Notes under the pieces: generated by a model | Database searches by the model: none | Seen by the model: the letters and a program-made list of their open reading frames with translations, nothing else | What the model was told of the DNA's origin: nothing | Program-made: the position numbers and the translations under genes | IMG/VR virus record: IMGVR_UViG_3300034072_000552 | Span: 1-52,534 of that record | Reading direction: 5' to 3' (one strand) | Source: a virus | Length of the DNA stretch: 52,534 nt | Shown: positions 38,604 to 47,676 of the stretch, in pieces | How positions within the stretch are numbered: position 1 is the first letter of the stretch | How the letters are laid out: each line of letters begins with the position of its first letter

Positions 38604-39166
38604 TGAGCATTATCGCCTTTTCCCGCGCTATCGGCCCTATGACAATTGATTGTATCCTCAGCGAGGATCACACGTCTGAAATTGAAATCACGGCTAACCC
38701 GATTGAAACAGGGGCTGAAGTCAACGACCATGCCTACATCAAGCCCAAGCAGGTCGTCCTGGAAATTGCTGACAGCAAAGCAGCCCTCACCTACAATGCT
38801 CTGGTGAGGTTTCAGGAAAGCCGGGTGCCTTTCTACATGGTAACGGGCCTCAGCGTGTATAATGACATGCTGATTGCGTCTATTGACGCTACCCGGGATA
38901 AGTCTAACTCCACTATCCTGCGGGCTACTGTTATGTGCCGGCAAGTGTTAATCGTTTCTACTGGATCGACTACAGACGGCAACGAGACGCAATCTAAGGG
39001 CAAGCCGGGAGGAAAGAAAAGCACCGCTTCGTCTAAGCCCACGGCGAAGAATGCGAAGGACGCGGCGACAGCGGATAAAGCAGCTTCAACTGTCCAGACC
39101 GGAGACAATCCGACCTCTACAGTCGCCCCGGCCAAAACGCAGTCCATCTTGAAGAGTATGTTCTGA
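38603..39166 (+). CDS. Dit-like baseplate protein
   Basis: A 187-residue protein. Residues ~1-115 match a Dit-like baseplate family (EITANPIETGAEVNDHAYIK, FQESRVPFYMVTGLSVYNDM). The C-terminal ~70 residues are Lys/Ala/Thr/Ser-rich and probably disordered, ending in SILKSMF. It likely forms part of the baseplate hub ring. TGATG overlap with the tape measure. Confidence 0.72.
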   Translation: MSIIAFSRAIGPMTIDCILSEDHTSEIEITANPIETGAEVNDHAYIKPKQVVLEIADSKAALTYNALVRFQESRVPFYMVTGLSVYNDMLIASIDATRDKSNSTILRATVMCRQVLIVSTGSTTDGNETQSKGKPGGKKSTASSKPTAKNAKDAATADKAASTVQTGDNPTSTVAPAKTQSILKSMF

Positions 39167-39486
39167 TGATTGAGTTTAAAATCGTAGACGAACCCAAGCA
39201 GAAATTCTCTCTTGTACTAAACGGTCGGCGTGTCACGTTCTTGCTGTGGTATAGCCGGATTTCTGGACGCTGGTCGTTTGACTTGTCGATTGACAACGGG
39301 CCGGTTATCCGGGGTCGTCGGATCGTCACAGGTGTAGATTTGCTTGCGCCGTTCAATCTTGGGATCGGAATTTTGTTCGCCTTTTCTGAAACTGGCGCAG
39401 AACCGACGCGGGAGAACCTGCCCTTGGGCATAGTGAAGCTATACCACACGACGCAGGAGGAAGTTGATGCGGCAGTGGCTGCGTAA
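39166..39486 (+). CDS. Baseplate plug protein (Pam3 gp18-like)
   Basis: A 106-residue beta-rich protein resembling the baseplate plug of cyanophage Pam3: KFSLVLNGRRVTFLLWYS, GRWSFDLSIDNGPVIRG, LLAPFNLGIGILFAFSETG. It would close the tube at the baseplate. It overlaps the next gene by 20 bases. Confidence 0.7.
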   Translation: MIEFKIVDEPKQKFSLVLNGRRVTFLLWYSRISGRWSFDLSIDNGPVIRGRRIVTGVDLLAPFNLGIGILFAFSETGAEPTRENLPLGIVKLYHTTQEEVDAAVAA

Positions 39487-40351
39487 GGTTCGGGTTACGT
39501 TCCCCGGCGGTTTTATCATCAACCCCAGCGATGCGGTTGAGGAGCAAGAATTGCGCGTGATTTTTGATGTGAGCCGGGGCATCTCCGGTTCACCTAACAC
39601 GTTTAATATCAAGTTGTATAATCTCAACAAAGATCACCGCAACGCAGTCGGACGCGAACTGGAAACTGTTCAAATTGAGGCTGGTTACGTTCCGCCGGAG
39701 GGGGGCGGCAATCTCGGCATCATCGCTAAGGGTCGCATTCGCGATTTTCAACACGACCGAGAAGGGCCGGATATCATCACCACTGTGAGCTGCGGCGATG
39801 GTGACTTGGCTTATCGACGGGCAACAATCAGCAAGACGCTCCCCAAGGGAGCGTCAGTCCCTGAAGTCGTTGACGAGCTTTACAAGGAGCTTGAGAAACA
39901 AGGGATCGCGAAGGGAGAGCTTAAATTCCCGGAGGGGGTCAAGACTTTTAAGAGGCCCTACAGCATGTGCGGCGCTTGTACTCGCGAACTCGACACCTTA
40001 GGCAGGGGTAATAACTTTTATTGGTCTATTCAAAATGAGACGTTTGAAATCATACCTGGAGACGGCTACCTTGAGGGGAAGATTTTGGTGAGCCCAGAAA
40101 CCGGTATGGTGGGTGCCCCGACCATCACAGATAATGGAGTGAAGGTCAAAGCATTGCTCAACCCCGGAGCACGTCCAAATCGTCTGGTTGAGGTTCGAAG
40201 CGAGGTGTTGGAGATGAATGCCCAGGACAACACGTATCGCATCAGCCAGATCGATTTCAGTGGAGACAACCGTGACGGGGATTTCCTGATGAGCATCACA
40301 GGGGAGGCCATGAGCGGCGGGAAGATAGATGAGGGAGCTGCTTCAAAATGA
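39467..40351 (+). CDS. Baseplate hub protein (gp27-like)
   Basis: A 294-residue protein. ELRVIFDVSRGISGSPNTFN and IKLYNLNKDHRNAV at the N terminus, AYRRATISKTLPKGASVPEV and GRGNNFYWSIQNETFEIIP are typical of phage hub proteins that sit between tube and spike. The spike gene follows with a four-base overlap. Confidence 0.76.
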   Translation: MRQWLRKVRVTFPGGFIINPSDAVEEQELRVIFDVSRGISGSPNTFNIKLYNLNKDHRNAVGRELETVQIEAGYVPPEGGGNLGIIAKGRIRDFQHDREGPDIITTVSCGDGDLAYRRATISKTLPKGASVPEVVDELYKELEKQGIAKGELKFPEGVKTFKRPYSMCGACTRELDTLGRGNNFYWSIQNETFEIIPGDGYLEGKILVSPETGMVGAPTITDNGVKVKALLNPGARPNRLVEVRSEVLEMNAQDNTYRISQIDFSGDNRDGDFLMSITGEAMSGGKIDEGAASK

Positions 40352-41010
40352 GCATGGGGAAGCGCGGAAAGACGACTAACGCCCCCCGGGAGAACGTAGC
40401 TGTTCAGGCTCAATCTGAGCGTGAATCCATGTGGGGCGAAATGCCTGGAACCATCGTATCATTCGATCCGACAACCCAGACGGCTACCGTTCAGCCCAAC
40501 TATAAGCCACGTCATAACGGTCAACCGGTGGACATGCCTCAGCTTTTGGAGGTGCCTGTTAGGTTCGCTCGCGCCGGGGGGTTCGTTATCACGAGCCCTG
40601 TCAGGGCAGGGGACAAAGTAACGCTTCGCCCTCAGATGCGCTCCAGCGAGGAGTTTCATACAGGCGGCGACTATACTGCTAACCAGGACGCCCGGAGCTT
40701 CTCCTTGAGCGACATGGAGGCATTTCTGGACGGAGGCGAGGCCCTCACCGATCCTATACCGAATTTCAACTCCAACAACATGGAAATCAGGACGGCTGAC
40801 GGATCGTTCAAGATGGAGATGAGCGAGGACGGAAAATTCAAGTTTCAAGGCGCAACGGGGAATTTCTTTGAAATGCTCGCTCGCCTTGCTGAGATTGTCG
40901 CGCAACACGAAACTCAGGTGACTCACGGCTCCTCTACCGGTCAATACTCGCATACAATGGCGGGGGAGGCAACCGAAATCGCCGCGAAATTGAGGAGCAT
41001 GGAGCTATGA
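40348..41010 (+). CDS. Tail spike / puncturing protein (Gp138 N-terminal family)
   Basis: A 220-residue protein with an OB-fold-like N terminus of the Gp138 family (GTIVSFDPTTQTATVQPNYK) and GDKVTLRPQMRSSEEF. The C terminus has short repeats (MEIRTADGSFKMEMSEDGKF) that could form the beta-helical needle. It pierces the outer membrane on sheath contraction. Confidence 0.76.
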   Translation: MSMGKRGKTTNAPRENVAVQAQSERESMWGEMPGTIVSFDPTTQTATVQPNYKPRHNGQPVDMPQLLEVPVRFARAGGFVITSPVRAGDKVTLRPQMRSSEEFHTGGDYTANQDARSFSLSDMEAFLDGGEALTDPIPNFNSNNMEIRTADGSFKMEMSEDGKFKFQGATGNFFEMLARLAEIVAQHETQVTHGSSTGQYSHTMAGEATEIAAKLRSMEL

Positions 41011-41381
41011 CTTTGAGCCGCGTTGGACTCAGCTTGAAACGTGATGGGTCGGCCCCGGCGGATGTTCATCTTGATGCTAACGGCAACCTTGCTCTTGTAT
41101 TCAACGCTGAAGCGGTCGGTCAGCACGTGGAACAACGTCTGATGGCCTATCGCGGTGAATGGTTTCTTGATACAGAAGTCGGCGTGCCTTGGGTTCGGGA
41201 CATTCTCGGCGGCCAATACGATCCGGTGTTGGCCGAAAGTGTTTTGAAGGCGGAAATCCTGGATACTGACGGAGTTGTGGAAATCACTTCGTTTAGCGTG
41301 AGGTTTGATCGATCTGTGAGAGGGCTCGGCGCATCTGACATTACGGTTCTGACCGAATATGACGAGGAAGCGAACGTATGA
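41007..41381 (+). CDS. Baseplate wedge protein (gp25/W-like)
   Basis: A 124-residue protein with the gp25/DUF2634-like pattern NAEAVGQHVEQRLMAYRGEW followed by GVPWVRDILGGQYDP. It joins wedges and starts sheath assembly in contractile phages. Four-base overlaps on both sides. Confidence 0.75.
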   Translation: MTLSRVGLSLKRDGSAPADVHLDANGNLALVFNAEAVGQHVEQRLMAYRGEWFLDTEVGVPWVRDILGGQYDPVLAESVLKAEILDTDGVVEITSFSVRFDRSVRGLGASDITVLTEYDEEANV

Positions 41382-42262
41382 GTGAATATGGTATCTTGCC
41401 AGAAGGATACGTGCGCAAGCCGCTAAGTGTTACGCTTGCCGAAATCGAAGCGGCTATGGCAACTGAATTTGGTCCAGGCGTCGTTCAAACCGCTGTCAGC
41501 CCCTTTGGGCAGCTTAACGGGTTGATGGCCGATCTTATTGCGGAAATTGATGAACGCAATTTGGACCTGTATCAATCGTATGATCCAGACCAAGCCGAAG
41601 CGACCAGGTTGGAAACTTTAGCGGCGCTTCGCCTTATCCGCCGGGGGTCTAGAACTGACGCTGAACTCAGGCAATCTCTGACCAACAAAGGTGAAGCACG
41701 GATCGATATCCAAGACTTGGCCAATGCTTTGAAAAGTCTTCCCGGCGTCACTTATGCTCAAGTATTCGTGAATGATTCCGGGGAGACCGAAAATCCAGAG
41801 CTTGAGCGCGGCTTTGTAGCGGTTGCTGTAATTGGCGGCAGCGACGACGAGATTGCCGAAGTTGTTCGGTCATACGTGGTGCCCGGGGTCAGCACCTACG
41901 GGAATGTATCCATCAGCACTAGCATAAATGGTTATTGCCGATCCGTGAGCATCATTCGACCCGTTCCGGTAGACGTGACGGCTATCGTGCAAGTGAGGCT
42001 CCATAAGGATAGAAACGGTTGCCCTCCCCCGTCTTTGTTCGCAATTGAGTCAGCTGCGGAAGCCGCTTGGTTGTCGAAGCGACAAAACGGGCTCGATGTG
42101 AACGCTTACCAACTTCGGGGTCTCACGGAAGGTGCTTTCGAAACTGTGGAATTTGTCTCGTTCAGCGCAGGTCGGAATGGAGCCGATCCACAGCTAAATA
42201 CGCCGGCAGTCGTCGCCTTTACGGAAATCGCAAACTTGAACGTTGAGGTAGTTCTCGCATGA
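41378..42262 (+). CDS. Baseplate J-like protein
   Basis: A 294-residue baseplate J/gp47-like wedge protein. GPGVVQTAVSPFGQLNGLMA and YDPDQAEATRLETLAALRLI near the N terminus, GVTYAQVFVNDSGETEN and YVVPGVSTYGNVS in the middle are typical. It links the wedge to the fibres. Confidence 0.82.
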   Translation: MSEYGILPEGYVRKPLSVTLAEIEAAMATEFGPGVVQTAVSPFGQLNGLMADLIAEIDERNLDLYQSYDPDQAEATRLETLAALRLIRRGSRTDAELRQSLTNKGEARIDIQDLANALKSLPGVTYAQVFVNDSGETENPELERGFVAVAVIGGSDDEIAEVVRSYVVPGVSTYGNVSISTSINGYCRSVSIIRPVPVDVTAIVQVRLHKDRNGCPPPSLFAIESAAEAAWLSKRQNGLDVNAYQLRGLTEGAFETVEFVSFSAGRNGADPQLNTPAVVAFTEIANLNVEVVLA

Positions 42263-43191
42263 GTTGCCCGACTGAAACTGAATTGGTGGAGGCAAGAATT
42301 GACGAGGTGCTTACTCGGTATCGGGAAAGCCCGAAGTTTCTGTTCATGCTCCGCACCTACTTGGGCCTTGCTGCCCAAGCACATCTTCAGGTGTGCGATC
42401 TTCCCAGTTTCTTCGATATCGACAATGCCGTGGGAGACCAACTTACTCTCATCGGAAAGCGTCTCGGTTGGCCGCGATGCCATTGCGTTTGTGATGTTCA
42501 ACCGGTTTTCGGTTTCGAATGCCCAGAGGAAATCACCCTTAGACCGGTTTCCGGGTTCGGCGGTTCTTGCGATCCGTCAGCTGAAGACGTTACTTGGGAA
42601 GATTGTGCCAGCGGTCTGTCCGAAATTTGCCTGGTGGACGATGAGGTCTACCGCTCTTTTCTGAGGGTTCGGCGTTACCAATTCAACCGCCAATACGATC
42701 TCAAGAGCCTTGAAACTTGTCTTGAAGAGTTTTTTGGACCTCAAGCCACCGTTTTGTATTCAGGTCAGGGTCGAATTGTAATCGCCCCGGGGCGCGATTT
42801 GACCACTGGTGAAATACTATTGCTCCAGCTTTATCCTCGTGTGTTGCCTATTGCGCTAGGCATAAAAGTCCTGTTTCATTTCGGCGAAACTCGTGTCTTT
42901 GGGTTCGGCGAAGGTTGGGGAGGATTTTGTGAGGATCGGCTTGATTTAACTCAAGCGCACCCCGCTTACGCCAGAACCAATAAGGTGTTTGGGTTTTGCG
43001 AAGGCTGGGGCGGATTTTGCGAAGGTTGGCTTATGGAAGGTTTGCCGATTGTGACCGAGAACGGCACCCCCATACTAGACGAAACTGGACAAATGCTTTA
43101 CACTGGCCCCTTGACGGAACATGCTATGTGGCTGTGCCGTGAGGGAGCCCCTTGGATGTGTGAAGTGGATGTTCACCCCTATGATTGTTAA
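42259..43191 (+). CDS. DUF2612 baseplate protein with repeated GEGWGGFCE motif
   Basis: A 310-residue protein. The N-terminal ~190 residues follow the DUF2612 family (DIDNAVGDQLTLIGKRLGWP, FLRVRRYQFNRQYDLKSLE), a gp48/wedge-associated baseplate protein. The C-terminal part carries two copies of FGFxEGWGGFCE (about residues 214-225 and 244-255, 30 residues apart) and is rich in Cys, Gly and Trp. The repeats look like a small duplicated binding or fibre-attachment element. Confidence 0.75.
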   Translation: MSCPTETELVEARIDEVLTRYRESPKFLFMLRTYLGLAAQAHLQVCDLPSFFDIDNAVGDQLTLIGKRLGWPRCHCVCDVQPVFGFECPEEITLRPVSGFGGSCDPSAEDVTWEDCASGLSEICLVDDEVYRSFLRVRRYQFNRQYDLKSLETCLEEFFGPQATVLYSGQGRIVIAPGRDLTTGEILLLQLYPRVLPIALGIKVLFHFGETRVFGFGEGWGGFCEDRLDLTQAHPAYARTNKVFGFCEGWGGFCEGWLMEGLPIVTENGTPILDETGQMLYTGPLTEHAMWLCREGAPWMCEVDVHPYDC

Positions 43192-43205
43192 CGTGGAGAG
43201 CGTGA

Positions 43206-44138
43206 ATGGCTGACTTCAGCACCCCCTTTGCTAATCAGGCTGGTCGCCGTGTGCCGACCGCAGACGAAAAAATCAACGGCTTTCCGTGTGGACCGGCAGA
43301 CCAGACGTTGTTCAACGGTTTGTTCAACCGGCTCGAAGCGGAGCTTGGGAACCTTATCAGCTATGCCGGTCTCGTTGGCAGTGACGCCGACTTTGCGCAA
43401 GTGAGAAAAGCCATTGTGGCTCTTATCGACGCGGCGACTGGCGGCGGCGACACCAGCAGCTATTTGCTTATGAGCCAGGCATCGTCTCGCCTTCCGATTT
43501 ACCCTCAGATGCTCACGGAAGATTTCAGGATCAACATCACGGCTCCGGCGACGGGAATTGTGCGTGTTCCCGGAGGCATCAATTTTCTCCATCGCGGCAT
43601 CAATCAGGTCACGACTGCCCAGACCGACTTTAACACTCAGGCAAACAAGACCTACCATTTGCGCTGGAACCCCAGCGATGGTTTCGCTCTGAAGGACTTG
43701 TCAAACGCTGGTTACAACCCGGCTGCGGCGGCGGAAACAGTCGAAGCCTTTGACAGCACTTACGATGACATGCTGCTGGCAAGAATTGTCACTAATTCGT
43801 CTAACGTGGCGACGATTACCAATCTTGCCAACGCTCACGACCTGCGGGCAACAGGTCAGAACAACGATCCACGGGGAGCGTTTTCTGGCAACGGCAATCC
43901 GTCCGCCGGTTTCCAAGACGGGGTTTCGCCATCTGCTATCACAAATTACACGGCGGTCACTCTCAACTGGGCCCGCATGCCGCAAGCTTACTTGTCGTCC
44001 ATCAACGACATGAAGCCACAAGGTGGTTCTGACAACAGTGAATTCAATTCAGGCGTTAAGCCGCTTTCTCGCTATCAGATCGGCGTTTGGGCTCAAGGCG
44101 ACATTGACGCTTGGGTTGGCTGGGTAGCGAGGACTTAA
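43206..44138 (+). CDS. Tail fibre / baseplate-attached receptor protein
   Basis: A 310-residue protein (MADFSTPFANQAGRRVPTAD...) with an N-terminal baseplate-attachment-like region, a central beta-rich region (IVRVPGGINFLHRGIN, TYHLRWNPSDGF) and a C terminus ending YQIGVWAQGDIDAWVGW. It lies between the wedge and the collar-domain fibre genes, so it is probably a fibre or adaptor. Confidence 0.65.
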   Translation: MADFSTPFANQAGRRVPTADEKINGFPCGPADQTLFNGLFNRLEAELGNLISYAGLVGSDADFAQVRKAIVALIDAATGGGDTSSYLLMSQASSRLPIYPQMLTEDFRINITAPATGIVRVPGGINFLHRGINQVTTAQTDFNTQANKTYHLRWNPSDGFALKDLSNAGYNPAAAAETVEAFDSTYDDMLLARIVTNSSNVATITNLANAHDLRATGQNNDPRGAFSGNGNPSAGFQDGVSPSAITNYTAVTLNWARMPQAYLSSINDMKPQGGSDNSEFNSGVKPLSRYQIGVWAQGDIDAWVGWVART

Positions 44139-44139
44139 C

Positions 44140-44952
44140 ATGGTAGACGGAATCAAGATCAACGAGCTTCCACTTGCCATGACGCCCGGGCTTGATTTCG
44201 AATTTCCGGCGATAAGGGACAATGTTACGCAGAAACTGACCGTTCAACAAGTCGCCGATTTGGTCACGGCAATTATCATTGATGGATCGCCGGAAGCTCT
44301 TGACACGCTCAATGAGCTCGCTGCCGCTTTGGGCGATGATGCCAATTTCGCGACGACTGTCAACACAGCTCTGGCTGCTCGTCTTAAAAGAGATGGCACC
44401 ACAGCTATGACCGGTCCTCTCAACCTCGGCGGCAACGATATTCAGAACGCCGCGAATTTGGTTGGCATGGTTGCGGCGTTCCCGGCTACGTCACCGCCTC
44501 CCGGTTGGTTGAAGCTGAACGGAGCATTGCTTACACGTGCATCTTACCCTGCCCTTTGGGCTTACGCACAGTCGTCTGGGGCGCTCGTAAGCGAAGCGAC
44601 TTGGACGGCTTCCGCTTGGGGCTCTTTTTCCTCTGGAGACGGTTCCACTACTTTCCGCTTGCCGGATGCTCGTGGGGAATTTCTCCGTTACTTCAACGAT
44701 GGTCATGCGTCTAAGGACGTTGGACGTGTGATTGGCTCGGGGCAACTTGACGCTTTCCAGGGGCATAACCATAGCGTGTTACAGACCGCCAACACAACCG
44801 GTTCCAATTCCTTATCAAAAACTGGTTCAGACGTATTCACAAGTGGAACGCTCGTGGCGTCCCCGACAACTGACTTTGTAAACGGAACGCCCAGAACAGC
44901 GTCTGAAACGAGGCCGCGTAACGTGGCTTGGTTGGCTTGTGTAAAATATTAG
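44140..44952 (+). CDS. Tail fibre with phage tail collar domain
   Basis: A 270-residue fibre. Residues ~45-105 resemble fibre trimerisation segments (DTLNELAAALGDDANFATTV, DGTTAMTGPLNLGGNDI). The C-terminal half is a tail-collar-type domain (PGWLKLNGALLTRASYPALW, FRLPDARGEFLRYFNDG, GHNHS, ETRPRNVAWLACVKY). It probably binds the host surface; HNH in the loop is the usual metal-binding signature of such tips. Confidence 0.83.
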   Translation: MVDGIKINELPLAMTPGLDFEFPAIRDNVTQKLTVQQVADLVTAIIIDGSPEALDTLNELAAALGDDANFATTVNTALAARLKRDGTTAMTGPLNLGGNDIQNAANLVGMVAAFPATSPPPGWLKLNGALLTRASYPALWAYAQSSGALVSEATWTASAWGSFSSGDGSTTFRLPDARGEFLRYFNDGHASKDVGRVIGSGQLDAFQGHNHSVLQTANTTGSNSLSKTGSDVFTSGTLVASPTTDFVNGTPRTASETRPRNVAWLACVKY

Positions 44953-44960
44953 GGGAAGCC

Positions 44961-45566
44961 ATGGACATTTATCATTTCCGACCCGAGAACGGGGAGTTCA
45001 TTGGCCAAGGTCTGGCTGACCCCGATCCGATGAACGAAGGAGAATTTTTGTATCCGGCGTTCTGCGTTACGGTTGAACCCCCGGCGAGCCAGAACGGATT
45101 TGCCCGGGTTTGGAATGGCGAGGACTGGACGCAAGTTCAAGACCATCGGGGCGAAATCTGGTGGACAACGAACGGCGAACCCGTCCAAATCGAAAATCTT
45201 GGCAATCCTTCTCAAGACGGCTATCTTGAAGAACGACCTGAGCAACCTTCGCCTCCAATGGCACCGCTTCCGAAGCTGATTGCCGTTTCGCTTCTTCAGG
45301 TCGTAGACGATGAAGTATTCACGGTTGGGGTTTCCGCCGGTATAGCGTTTGCTATGAGGATCGACACCGGACTGATCTGGGTTTTCTTTTCTGAAGAAAT
45401 GTCGGATTTGAACTACAGTTACAGTTACACGGTAACGCCTTCAAACGGTCGGGCAACGGTGACTGACCGTCAGTTGAGCTATATGGAAATCACCGTGGTA
45501 GACGGCAGTGACCAGCCGGTTGACCCGGCTGAAATATCGATACAAATTTACAGGGCAACACTATGA
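44961..45566 (+). CDS. Tail fibre assembly (Tfa-like) protein
   Basis: A 201-residue protein with the Tfa/fibre-assembly N-terminal pattern: MDIYHFRPENGEFIGQGLAD, YPAFCVTVEPPASQ and ARVWNGEDWTQVQDHRGEIW. The C-terminal ~100 residues form a separate beta-rich domain. It likely helps the upstream fibre to fold, or caps it. Confidence 0.75.
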   Translation: MDIYHFRPENGEFIGQGLADPDPMNEGEFLYPAFCVTVEPPASQNGFARVWNGEDWTQVQDHRGEIWWTTNGEPVQIENLGNPSQDGYLEERPEQPSPPMAPLPKLIAVSLLQVVDDEVFTVGVSAGIAFAMRIDTGLIWVFFSEEMSDLNYSYSYTVTPSNGRATVTDRQLSYMEITVVDGSDQPVDPAEISIQIYRATL

Positions 45567-45862
45567 CTGGAGAAACCATGAAGATGATCTGTGAATTCCC
45601 CGTGGGCACCCTTCGCACGCTCACGGCAACCACCAATCTCGCCTTGTCGGCTCAGGGTCTTATGAACGTCCCCGGTGTTGGCCAGCCCTTCCTCTTTTTC
45701 AACTCGCTCCCGGCTAAGGTCGCCGCAGCCGATTTCGAGCTTCACGACGATTGGGCCGGTCACGGCAACAAGGTCACCAACGATCTGGCCAAGAACGTGG
45801 AGATGCTTCAGGCCATGCTTGACAACCCGCCTCTTGACGCGGTGGTGTTCGTCACACCCTGA
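45563..45862 (+). CDS. Hypothetical protein between fibre and endolysin genes
   Basis: A 99-residue protein. ATG 45563 overlaps the previous stop (ATGA); an in-frame ATG at 45578 has GGAG just upstream and may be the main start. FLFFNSLPAKVAAADFELHD and a C-terminal LAKNVEMLQAMLDNPP helix are visible. Family unknown. Confidence 0.62.
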   Translation: MTGETMKMICEFPVGTLRTLTATTNLALSAQGLMNVPGVGQPFLFFNSLPAKVAAADFELHDDWAGHGNKVTNDLAKNVEMLQAMLDNPPLDAVVFVTP

Positions 45863-45873
45863 AAGGAACTAAC

Positions 45874-46683
45874 ATGGATAACCGCTCAATTCAGCGGCTC
45901 CTCAAAGCCGCCGGTTACTATGCCGGCGGTCTTGACGGGGACTTCGGCCCCAAGTCCAAGGAAGCCGTTTCCAAGGTTCTTCAACGCAATAAGCCAGAAG
46001 CTCTCAAGTGGTCTCAATCACGTCAGAACGTGGCTGCGGCTCAGGTCATTCTCAAGGCGGCGGGGTACGAGCCTGGGAACGTAGACGGTTACTCCGGGCA
46101 CAACACCCAGGAAGCCTTCAACGCCTGGGATCACTACATCACGACCGGCAAGCAGGAAGTGCTCCCGGGGCGGTCGCCTGATCTTCCCTCCAAGGCTCCC
46201 CCGAAGAACACGCGCTGGCCCACCCAGAAGAACGTTCCGTCATTCTTCGGGAAGGCCGGGAACCCGGACTGTACAGCCGGCAAAGCCGTCTTTCCCTTCC
46301 CCTTTCGGATCGCATGGAACAAGGCCCAGAAGGTCTCCAGCTTCAGTTGCCACAAGCTCGTGGCCGCGTCCTTCACAACCATCTTCGCTGAGACGGTAAA
46401 GCACTACGGCGAGGAAGAATGCCGGAAGCTCGGCTTGGACCTCTTTGGGGGTTGTTACAACCTGCGCAAGATGCGTGGCGGCGAGACAATCAGCATGCAC
46501 GGCTACGGGATCGCCTACGATCTGGACCCGGAGCGGAATCAACTTCGTTGGGGACGCGACCGCGCAGAATTGGCGAAACCTGTTTACGACCCCTTCTGGG
46601 CTATCGTTGAGGCGCAAGGCGCGTTATCTTTGGGCCGCGCACGAAATTATGATTGGATGCATTTCCAATTCGCTAATCTCTAA
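45874..46683 (+). CDS. Endolysin: peptidoglycan-binding domains plus M15 peptidase
   Basis: A 269-residue endolysin. Two N-terminal PG-binding-type units (IQRLLKAAGYYAGGLDGDFG and the related AAQVILKAAGYEPGNVDGYS) lead through a Pro-rich linker to a zinc M15/VanY-like L-alanyl-D-glutamate or D-Ala-type peptidase. Ligands are H209 and D216 (SMHGYGIAYDLD) and H263 (WMHFQ). No signal peptide, so it needs the holin downstream. AAAGGA upstream of ATG 45874. Confidence 0.88.
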   Translation: MDNRSIQRLLKAAGYYAGGLDGDFGPKSKEAVSKVLQRNKPEALKWSQSRQNVAAAQVILKAAGYEPGNVDGYSGHNTQEAFNAWDHYITTGKQEVLPGRSPDLPSKAPPKNTRWPTQKNVPSFFGKAGNPDCTAGKAVFPFPFRIAWNKAQKVSSFSCHKLVAASFTTIFAETVKHYGEEECRKLGLDLFGGCYNLRKMRGGETISMHGYGIAYDLDPERNQLRWGRDRAELAKPVYDPFWAIVEAQGALSLGRARNYDWMHFQFANL

Positions 46684-46695
46684 AGGAGGCCCTGC

Positions 46696-46929
46696 ATGTC
46701 GAAATACAATAAGCTGATCGGGGCTCTGCTCGGCAATCTCGTATCCATTCTGGTGGCTTGGCTTGCTGTTCAGTTCCCATCCATCGCCACCTGTGTTCCC
46801 GGCGTCGATCCGTCCGTGGGCGAAGTTTGCTCTGTGCTCGGTTTCGATCAGGCTCAGATCACGGCAACCCTTATGGTGTTGTTCAACTCTGCGTTCGTCT
46901 ACTTCTTCCCACCGAACAAGCCGGCATGA
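46696..46929 (+). CDS. Holin
   Basis: A 77-residue membrane protein with two hydrophobic segments (KLIGALLGNLVSILVAWLAV and ATLMVLFNSAFVYFF) between the endolysin and spanins. It would permeabilise the inner membrane at lysis. AGGAGG precedes ATG 46696. Confidence 0.75.
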   Translation: MSKYNKLIGALLGNLVSILVAWLAVQFPSIATCVPGVDPSVGEVCSVLGFDQAQITATLMVLFNSAFVYFFPPNKPA

Positions 46930-47132
46930 CTTGGCTTTCGGTCCTCAAGATCGTTCTTCAGCTCGCCGCGTTTATCGCTCGGCGAGCTGAGAAGTCTGAG
47001 ATTGAAAGGAACCTGATCAATGAACTCAAGGTCCTTCAAGGTCAAAGGGTTGAGCGCGCTGACGCTGCTCGCGATGACGTTCTCAATGGTCGGGTGCATT
47101 CCGACCCTAACGACCCATTCCGCCGGGATTGA
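46926..47132 (+). CDS. i-spanin (Rz-like)
   Basis: A 68-residue protein with an N-terminal membrane anchor (LSVLKIVLQLAAFIARR) and a charged helical periplasmic part (EIERNLINELKVLQGQRVER). It is shorter than lambda Rz. The o-spanin frame overlaps its 3' half, the classical Rz/Rz1 arrangement, supporting the call. Confidence 0.7.
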   Translation: MTWLSVLKIVLQLAAFIARRAEKSEIERNLINELKVLQGQRVERADAARDDVLNGRVHSDPNDPFRRD

Positions 47133-47262
47133 AGCGGACAAAGAAGCAGCAGGCGCAGCTTGTAGAGCTTGGAAGCCTCTGACCTATTCAAGCAAGGACA
47201 CGGAACAAACGCAACTTGAAGTGCGCGGTAACAACGCAGCCCGGGGAGCGTATTGTGACTGA
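47020..47262 (+). CDS. o-spanin lipoprotein (Rz1-like)
   Basis: An 80-residue lipoprotein in a different frame from, and overlapping, the i-spanin gene (47020-47132). Signal peptide LSALTLLAMTFSMVGC with lipobox MVGC; Cys is acylated and the rest lies on the inner face of the outer membrane. With the i-spanin it fuses the membranes in the last step of lysis. Confidence 0.75.
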   Translation: MNSRSFKVKGLSALTLLAMTFSMVGCIPTLTTHSAGIEADKEAAGAACRAWKPLTYSSKDTEQTQLEVRGNNAARGAYCD

Positions 47263-47494
47263 TCTAACCGGCTTTCTCGAAAAGGGCCGTTTGGACCTCT
47301 TCATCATAGTCGGCTTGATGGCGGCGCTTGTTTGGGTCGTCAAGCAATGGCGGGCCGCTGAGAAGTATAAAGATGATCTTCATGACGGCAGACGCGAAGA
47401 TATGATGAAGATCGTTGAACTTGCGGTGGAAGTGAAGAACAGCGTTGAGACCCTTGTGGAGCTTATCAAAAGCGACAACCGGAGGTCCAGATGA
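47255..47494 (+). CDS. Small membrane protein near lysis genes
   Basis: A 79-residue protein starting at GTG 47255 (GGGGAG upstream). One membrane helix (DLFIIVGLMAALVWVVKQW) is followed by a charged, probably coiled-coil helix (MMKIVELAVEVKNSVETLVE). It looks like a second i-spanin-type or antiholin-like protein; function unproven. Confidence 0.58.
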   Translation: MTDLTGFLEKGRLDLFIIVGLMAALVWVVKQWRAAEKYKDDLHDGRREDMMKIVELAVEVKNSVETLVELIKSDNRRSR

Positions 47495-47676
47495 TTAGCT
47501 TGTCTAAATACCTTCGCCCGGGTCGCCCCGAAAAGGAACGCAAGGAGCGTGAAAAAGAACTCACGCAGCTCCAGCACGAAATCAACCAAACTATACAGGC
47601 TGTTCAGTCTGGAAATCGTATTCTACAATCCATGGCGGGGGTTGTAGAATTGAACCGCCGGAGCAAGACCCGATGA
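47491..47676 (+). CDS. Small coiled-coil protein
   Basis: A 61-residue, very charged helical protein (PGRPEKERKEREKELTQLQH). ATGA overlaps on both sides couple it to its neighbours. No membrane segment. Function unknown. Confidence 0.58.
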   Translation: MISLSKYLRPGRPEKERKEREKELTQLQHEINQTIQAVQSGNRILQSMAGVVELNRRSKTR

